Origin: Haematobacter massiliensis
Lineage (GTDB): Bacteria > Pseudomonadota > Alphaproteobacteria > Rhodobacterales > Rhodobacteraceae
NCBI RefSeq assembly: GCF_000740795.1
Contig: NZ_JGYG01000009.1
Span: 62,001 to 126,000, forward strand
DNA: 64,000 nt
Direction: 5' to 3'
Position numbers and translations under genes: made by a program
The notes under the pieces: model-generated
What the model saw: the letters and a program-made list of their open reading frames with translations, nothing else
Database searches by the model: none
Told to the model about the DNA's origin: nothing
Shown here: positions 59,833 through 64,000 of the stretch, one piece after another
How the letters are laid out: each line of letters opens with the position of its first letter
Position numbering within the stretch: the stretch's first letter is position 1

Positions 59833-60375
59833 ATGGCAGAAGAAAAGATCGATGGTGCGACGGACGGCGTGGATGACGCGCTGGAAGCCAACTTCGAGGC
59901 AGAGCTTGAGCAGGTGAAAGCCGAGCGCGACGAATTACGCGACCGCTTCATGCGGGCGCTGGCGGATGCGGAAAATGCCCGCAAACGCTCTGAACGTGAT
60001 CGCCGGGAGGCGGAGCATTACGGCGGCACCAAGCTGGCCCGTGACATGCTGCCGGTCTATGACAGCCTGAAGCGAGCGCTCGACCATGTAACCGATGAAC
60101 AGCGCGCGACATCCGCCGCCTTCATCGAAGGGGTGGAGCTGACGCTGCGGGAGCTGCGCAACATTTTCTCCAAACACGGTATCACCGTGATCTCTCCCGC
60201 TGTGGGCGACACCTTCGACCCGCAAATCCATCAGGCGATGTTTGAGGCACCGGTTCCGAACGTCGCCGCAGGCGGGATCATCCAGGTCATGGGAGAAGGC
60301 TTCATGATCCATGACCGTCTGCTGAGGCCGGCTCAGGTAGGTGTCTCCTCCACGCCCGCTGGCAAGGTTCAGTAA
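59833..60375 (+). CDS. grpE: GrpE, DnaK nucleotide exchange factor
   Basis: GrpE (180 aa) releases ADP from DnaK. An acidic N-terminal tail leads into a long coiled coil (about 17-75, LEQVKAERDELRDRFMRALADAENARKRSERDR in parts), a four-helix bundle and the C-terminal beta domain (FDPQIHQAMFEAPVPNVAAGGIIQVMGEGFMIHDRLLRPAQVGVS in parts). It is cotranscribed with hrcA and followed by a classical terminator. Confidence 0.96.
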   Translation: MAEEKIDGATDGVDDALEANFEAELEQVKAERDELRDRFMRALADAENARKRSERDRREAEHYGGTKLARDMLPVYDSLKRALDHVTDEQRATSAAFIEGVELTLRELRNIFSKHGITVISPAVGDTFDPQIHQAMFEAPVPNVAAGGIIQVMGEGFMIHDRLLRPAQVGVSSTPAGKVQ

Positions 60376-60381
60376 GTCAAA

Positions 60382-60406
60382 GCCCCCGGAAGAACGGGGG
60401 CTTTTT
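60382..60406 (+). terminator. Intrinsic terminator of hrcA-grpE
   Basis: GCCCCCG-GAAGAA-CGGGGGC followed by TTTTT, with flanking AA/TT extending the stem. It lies six bases after the grpE stop codon. Confidence 0.92.
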
Positions 60407-60418
60407 CATGCTTTCCAC

Positions 60419-61738
60419 TCAGTTGGACGCCGAAGCCTCGCCCGTCCGGCTTTTCCGAAGGGGCGCCACTGTGGCAGCGGTCACCGGGTCTGCATCATTC
60501 GTCCAAGCTTGACGCAGGAAGGTCGCGAGTTCCGCCACTTCCTCATCCGACAGACGGTGGCCGAAATCGGGCATCCGCAGGCGATACGGCCTGATTTCGG
60601 TGGAGGGCGCCGTGGAGCCGTGCAGGATCACCTCGATCAGCCCGGTAGGAGAGGGCGCGTTGACGAGGAAATTGCCGTCGAGTTCTGGAAAGACTTCATC
60701 CGCTCCCTTGCCGCTGACGAAATGGCAAGCGCCGCAGTTGTCGAGATAGAGCCGCGCGCCAAGCGGCATGTCTTGTGTGGGATGGGTCAGCAGGGCGACG
60801 GTCGGAGCGGGATCCCGCACCGGTCTGGGATCGGCCGGGTCTGCGATGGATTTCAGATAGGCGACCATCGCGTCGAGATCGCTTTCCGTCCAGTGTTGGG
60901 TAGATTCCTCCACCACCAGCGACATTTCCCCCGTCACGGCGGCATGAGCGCTCCGGCCGCTGGCAAAAAGCATCTTCAACTGTTCCGCACTCCAGAGTGC
61001 TCCAGGGCTTTTTGGCCCCCGCAGGTCGGGTGCTGTCCAGCCGTCGATCTCTCCGCCTCGCAGGAAGGCCTGGCTCGAAGCATCTGTGCCGTCCTGCGCC
61101 ATGACCAGGTTTCGGGGTGTGTGACAGGCGCCGCAATGGCCCGGCCCCTCCACAAGATAAGCCCCGCGGGCGATTTGCGGATCCTCCGTATTGGGGCGGA
61201 AACCGGGTTGTTCCAGCGCCACCCAGTTCCATGCCCGGATGCCCCACCGCTGGTTGAAGGGGAAGGGCAGGCTCGTCTCTGTCCCCTGATGCCGCACGGG
61301 GGCCACTTCCTCGGTGAAGTAATGATAGAGGGCGCGGACATCCTCTTCCGTCAGCTTGCGATAATTCTCATAGGGCATGGCCGGATAGAGATGCGCGCCA
61401 TCAGCGCGGATGCCATCGTAGAGCGCTGCGCGAAACTGATCGAGCGTATAGCGCCCGATACCGGTCTCAGGGTCGGGCGTGATGTTCGTCGAGTAGATCG
61501 TGCCGAGCGGGCTTTCTATCGGCCGCCCTCCCGCGAACCGCTCACCTCCTTCGGCGGTGTGGCAAGCAGCACAATCGCCGAGATACATCGCATATTCGCC
61601 GGCGCCGGACGGCACCTCGTAGTCTGCGGGCAGAACGGCAAGCGGCGGAGTAGGGCGATGCGGCACCAGGATCATCGCCAGCGCGACCACGACGCCAACC
61701 AGTGCAAGGCCGAGGAGCAAGCGCAGAAACGTCAGCAT
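60419..61738 (-). CDS. Membrane-anchored tri-haem cytochrome c, dehydrogenase subunit
   Basis: A 439-aa cytochrome c with an N-terminal anchor or signal (about residues 4-25) and three CxxCH haem sites: CAACH (about 56-60), CGACH (about 202-206) and CGACH (about 335-339), spaced as in the cytochrome subunit of membrane-bound gluconate, sorbitol and alcohol dehydrogenases. It would pass electrons from the flavoprotein encoded just upstream to ubiquinone or the respiratory chain. It follows that gene by twelve bases. Confidence 0.92.
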   Translation of the reverse strand: MLTFLRLLLGLALVGVVVALAMILVPHRPTPPLAVLPADYEVPSGAGEYAMYLGDCAACHTAEGGERFAGGRPIESPLGTIYSTNITPDPETGIGRYTLDQFRAALYDGIRADGAHLYPAMPYENYRKLTEEDVRALYHYFTEEVAPVRHQGTETSLPFPFNQRWGIRAWNWVALEQPGFRPNTEDPQIARGAYLVEGPGHCGACHTPRNLVMAQDGTDASSQAFLRGGEIDGWTAPDLRGPKSPGALWSAEQLKMLFASGRSAHAAVTGEMSLVVEESTQHWTESDLDAMVAYLKSIADPADPRPVRDPAPTVALLTHPTQDMPLGARLYLDNCGACHFVSGKGADEVFPELDGNFLVNAPSPTGLIEVILHGSTAPSTEIRPYRLRMPDFGHRLSDEEVAELATFLRQAWTNDADPVTAATVAPLRKSRTGEASASN

Positions 61739-61750
61739 GGCGCGACCTCC

Positions 61751-63520
61751 TCAGACCAGGGGGCGGGGATTGGAAAGATACTCGGTGCGGATCGCATGAG
61801 CCGCCCAGTAGGCCAGGGCGCCCACAAGGCCGGTGGGGTTGTACTGGATGTTCTGGGGAAAGGCCGATGCCCCCATGACGAAGACATTGTGCTTGTCCCA
61901 CGTCTGAAGATAGCGGTTCACCGCAGAAACTGATGGATCCGCTCCCATGATTGCCCCGCCCACGTTATGCGTGGTCTGGTAGGGCCGCACATCGTAACGG
62001 CTGGCATGTGTCATGTAGGAGGAGGATTGGAAATCGGGAGCCATCGACGCGGCGATCGGCTCTATCTTTGACTTCATGAACTGCGTCATGCGGATATCGT
62101 TCGGCTTCCAGTCGAAGGTCATCCTGAGGAGCGGGCGCCCGAACCGATCCTTGTAGGTCGGATCGAGGTCGAGATAGGTATCCCGGTAGGCCATGTTGGA
62201 TCCGTGGGATCCGATGGACATGGAGTGCCCGTACCATTCCTTCACGCCGCTCTTCCAGCCGCTGCCCCATTTCGGCGCATCGGGCGGCAGGCTCATGGAG
62301 CGTATCGGCTGGCCATTGGTGATCCCTGCGGAAATGTAGCTTCCGCCGATGAAGCCTTCCCGCCCGAAGTCGATCTGATTGATGGCGAAATCGTCGATGC
62401 ACATGCCGTTCGACCCGGCTCCGACGAAGGGGTTGAAGTTGCGCTCCCGGAAAAAGAGCGAGGTGCTCCCCATCACCTGATACGCGTAGTTTCGCCCGGT
62501 AACGCCCTCCCCGCTGGCCGGATCATACGGCCTGCCGATGCCGGACAGCAGCATGAGATGCACGTTGTGAAATTGGTAAGCGCACAGGACGACCAGATCG
62601 GCGGGCTGAAACACCTCCTCCTGCGTCGCCTCGTCGAAATAGGTCACGCCGGTTGCGGTCTTGCCATCGGGGGCAAGTTCCACGCGCATCACCTCTGCTT
62701 CCGTTCGATAGGAGAAGTTGGGCTTCCGCCGCAGCGCATCCAGAATGCAGGTCTGCGGTGCGGACTTGGAGTAGTTGAGGCAGCCGTAGCGCTCGCAGAA
62801 ACCGCAGAAGTTGCAGGGGCCCAGCTGCATGCCGTATTCGTTCACATAGGAGCGGGAGGCATTGCCCGCCGGGCGCGGAAACGGGTGATACCCCATGGCG
62901 CGCGCGGCTTCTGCAAACATGGTCGCGTCCAGCGTCTGCGGCAGGGCGGGCATGGGATAATCACGCGATCGTGGGGCCTCAAACGGGTTGCCGCCCGCGA
63001 TGATCTGCCCGCGTATGTTGCCCGCTTTGCCCGAAATGCCCGCCATGTATTCGAACCGGTCGAAGAACGGTTCCAGTTCCGCATGGCTGAGAGGATAGTC
63101 ATAGAGCTCCATGCCGGCGGGAATGATCCCCTCGCCCCAGTTCTCACGGACATAGGAGCGCAGGCGCAATTCATTCTCCATAGGCCGCCAGTTCTGGCCG
63201 TTCCAGTGGACCCCGGCCCCTCCGACGCCGTCGCCGGGCAGGAAGGAGCCGAGCTGCCGATAGGGTAGCGCCTGCTCCGTCAGCGTGCGGCGGATAGTCA
63301 AGGTGGAGCGCGCGGGCTTCTGCATGAGTTCGAGCCGCACGCCGTAACGCAACTCGTCGATGATGTTCGGATACTGGAAATCCGGGACGGTGGCGCGGTC
63401 CTTGCCGCGCTCGAGTGCGACAACCTCCAGCCCTTCGGTCGCGAGCTCCATGCCCAGGATAGCGCCCGTCCACCCAAGACCGACGATGACCGCGTCTTTC
63501 TTCTTTTCGGTGCGCGCCAT
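61751..63520 (-). CDS. GMC-family FAD dehydrogenase large subunit
   Basis: A 589-aa GMC oxidoreductase like the flavoprotein of gluconate 2-dehydrogenase and bacterial FAD-glucose dehydrogenase. The FAD-binding VIVGLGWTGAILGMELA is at about residues 11-27, GGAGVHWNGQNW near 100-111, and the C-terminal catalytic region has NVGGAIMGADPSVSAVN and NPTGLVGALAYWAA. A cysteine cluster GPCNFCGFCERYGC (about 234-247) resembles the Fe-S-binding insert of such dehydrogenases. No signal peptide is seen; the small subunit may carry a Tat signal that co-exports it. Sugar or alcohol substrate unknown. Confidence 0.9.
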   Translation of the reverse strand: MARTEKKKDAVIVGLGWTGAILGMELATEGLEVVALERGKDRATVPDFQYPNIIDELRYGVRLELMQKPARSTLTIRRTLTEQALPYRQLGSFLPGDGVGGAGVHWNGQNWRPMENELRLRSYVRENWGEGIIPAGMELYDYPLSHAELEPFFDRFEYMAGISGKAGNIRGQIIAGGNPFEAPRSRDYPMPALPQTLDATMFAEAARAMGYHPFPRPAGNASRSYVNEYGMQLGPCNFCGFCERYGCLNYSKSAPQTCILDALRRKPNFSYRTEAEVMRVELAPDGKTATGVTYFDEATQEEVFQPADLVVLCAYQFHNVHLMLLSGIGRPYDPASGEGVTGRNYAYQVMGSTSLFFRERNFNPFVGAGSNGMCIDDFAINQIDFGREGFIGGSYISAGITNGQPIRSMSLPPDAPKWGSGWKSGVKEWYGHSMSIGSHGSNMAYRDTYLDLDPTYKDRFGRPLLRMTFDWKPNDIRMTQFMKSKIEPIAASMAPDFQSSSYMTHASRYDVRPYQTTHNVGGAIMGADPSVSAVNRYLQTWDKHNVFVMGASAFPQNIQYNPTGLVGALAYWAAHAIRTEYLSNPRPLV

Positions 63521-63523
63521 CGC

Positions 63524-64000
63524 TCAGGCCCTGTCGCCGGAGATCGACACAGGCCCGAGGGGATAGGGCACATCCCTTTGATCTATCCACTCCAGAAAGC
63601 TGCCCCGCGCGCCCGGAAAGCCGATATGCACCCAGGCCTGCATGCCATGGTTGCCGCCGTACTTCGGGTCCGCGAAGTAGCCTTCCTTGGTATTTTCCAG
63701 GAGAAGGTCGCCGAAATCGCGCATCTCGGGCGGTAGGGGAACTTCTCCCGCCATCAGCGCCGTGATCGCCTCGTCCTGCTGCGCAGCGGCCAGGCTGGAA
63801 AAGGCAGAGCCCTTCTGGCGAATGCACCAGTCGTTGAAGATCGGGATCGCACCCCGATAGATCTGCGCGGGCGACAGCGGGCTTTGATAGCCGAGATGGG
63901 GATCGGCATCCGGCACATGGGGCCCCTGCATGTAGAGGGCCGAAGCCTTCCCGAAGTCACCCGAAAGCTGCAGGTCGATGAACACCGGCACCCGCGCTTC
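63524..64000 (-). CDS. Gluconate 2-dehydrogenase small subunit family (partial, N-terminus off window)
   Basis: The last 158 residues of a small-subunit protein (gluconate 2-dehydrogenase subunit 3 family); the frame is open to the right edge with no start inside the window. Visible are LGYQSPLSPAQIYRGAI, LLENTKEGYFADPKYGGN (typical of the family) and a WIDQRDVPYPLGPVSI end. In this group the small subunit usually has a twin-arginine signal at the N-terminus, here not visible. It is the first gene of the set, three bases before the flavoprotein gene. Confidence 0.85.
   Translation of the reverse strand, partial: EARVPVFIDLQLSGDFGKASALYMQGPHVPDADPHLGYQSPLSPAQIYRGAIPIFNDWCIRQKGSAFSSLAAAQQDEAITALMAGEVPLPPEMRDFGDLLLENTKEGYFADPKYGGNHGMQAWVHIGFPGARGSFLEWIDQRDVPYPLGPVSISGDRA

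Noticed and set aside
60341-61933. 530-codon frame antisense to the cytochrome c gene
   Set aside because: The opposite strand has three CxxCH sites and operon context; this frame also runs through the grpE terminator.
1-64000. CRISPR arrays, tRNA/rRNA genes, prophage or intact insertion sequences
   Set aside because: Looked for in the gene-free stretches and by gene content; no regular spacer-repeat array, cloverleaf, rRNA signature, integrase or transposase was recognised.

Overview
The window looks like one chromosomal segment of a GC-rich alphaproteobacterium, most likely of the Rhodobacterales (Roseobacter/Rhodobacter group). The basis is its gene orders: maf - replication origin - hemJ - rho - mnmE - mnmG - rsmG - parA - parB, hrcA-grpE beside rph/rdgB/hemW, a rhodobacter-style flagellar block (MotA, MotE-like, FliL divergent from FliF-FliH-FliN-FliP), TctCBA transport, an EcfG-type promoter before katE and a CtrA-like box in the flagellar junction. 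No tRNA, rRNA, CRISPR array or intact insertion sequence was seen. All statements come from reading the sequence; no database search was run.

Layout. 1-4162: carbon-phosphorus lyase genes phnF-G-H-I-J (minus strand; phnJ runs off the left edge) with phnN divergent; the intergenic region holds a Pho-box-like direct repeat and a 12-bp palindrome. 4163-9321: large-subunit catalase katE, a RadC-family gene, about 0.9 kb of apparently non-coding sequence, and a phosphonate-linked DUF1045/2H phosphoesterase. 9386-16693: flagellar genes. 16769-17521: an SDR dehydrogenase. 17510-24967: an LPS/sialic-acid locus (neuB, GT25 transferase, RgpF-like protein, neuC, two GT30/Kdo-transferase paralogues, neuA). 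25107-29007: pheS and pheT with a small membrane gene wedged between them by overlapping codons. 29096-35363: TctA-B-C transporter with a DctB/DctD-type two-component pair. 35449-40310: RND efflux pump with its TetR repressor. 40482-41072: XRE-cupin regulator. 41691-43841: smr, mltA and tim44-like genes, minus strand. 43984-45024: fxsA and secB. 45027-47740: dnaQ, coaE, aroE, maf. 47741-48143: the probable chromosomal origin. 48144-55437: hemJ, rho, mnmE, mnmG, rsmG, parA, parB with two perfect parS sites. 55406-58629: ybaN-like, hemW, ridA, rdgB, rph on the minus strand. 58768-60375: hrcA-grpE. 60419-64000: a three-subunit gluconate/alcohol dehydrogenase (cytochrome c, GMC flavoprotein, small subunit cut by the right edge).

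How parts work together. The maf/aroE/coaE/dnaQ block and the hemJ-to-parB block are transcribed away from the 47741-48143 region, as expected for genes flanking a bidirectional origin, and ParB with its two parS sites lies 3-5 kb away. NeuC, NeuB and NeuA would make CMP-sialic acid from UDP-GlcNAc; the adjacent GT30 paralogues are attractive candidates for transferring it, or Kdo, to the cell surface. No wholly new system is proven. The points most worth follow-up are the GATCCGT repeat family in the origin, the neu-GT30 locus, and the small gene inside pheST.
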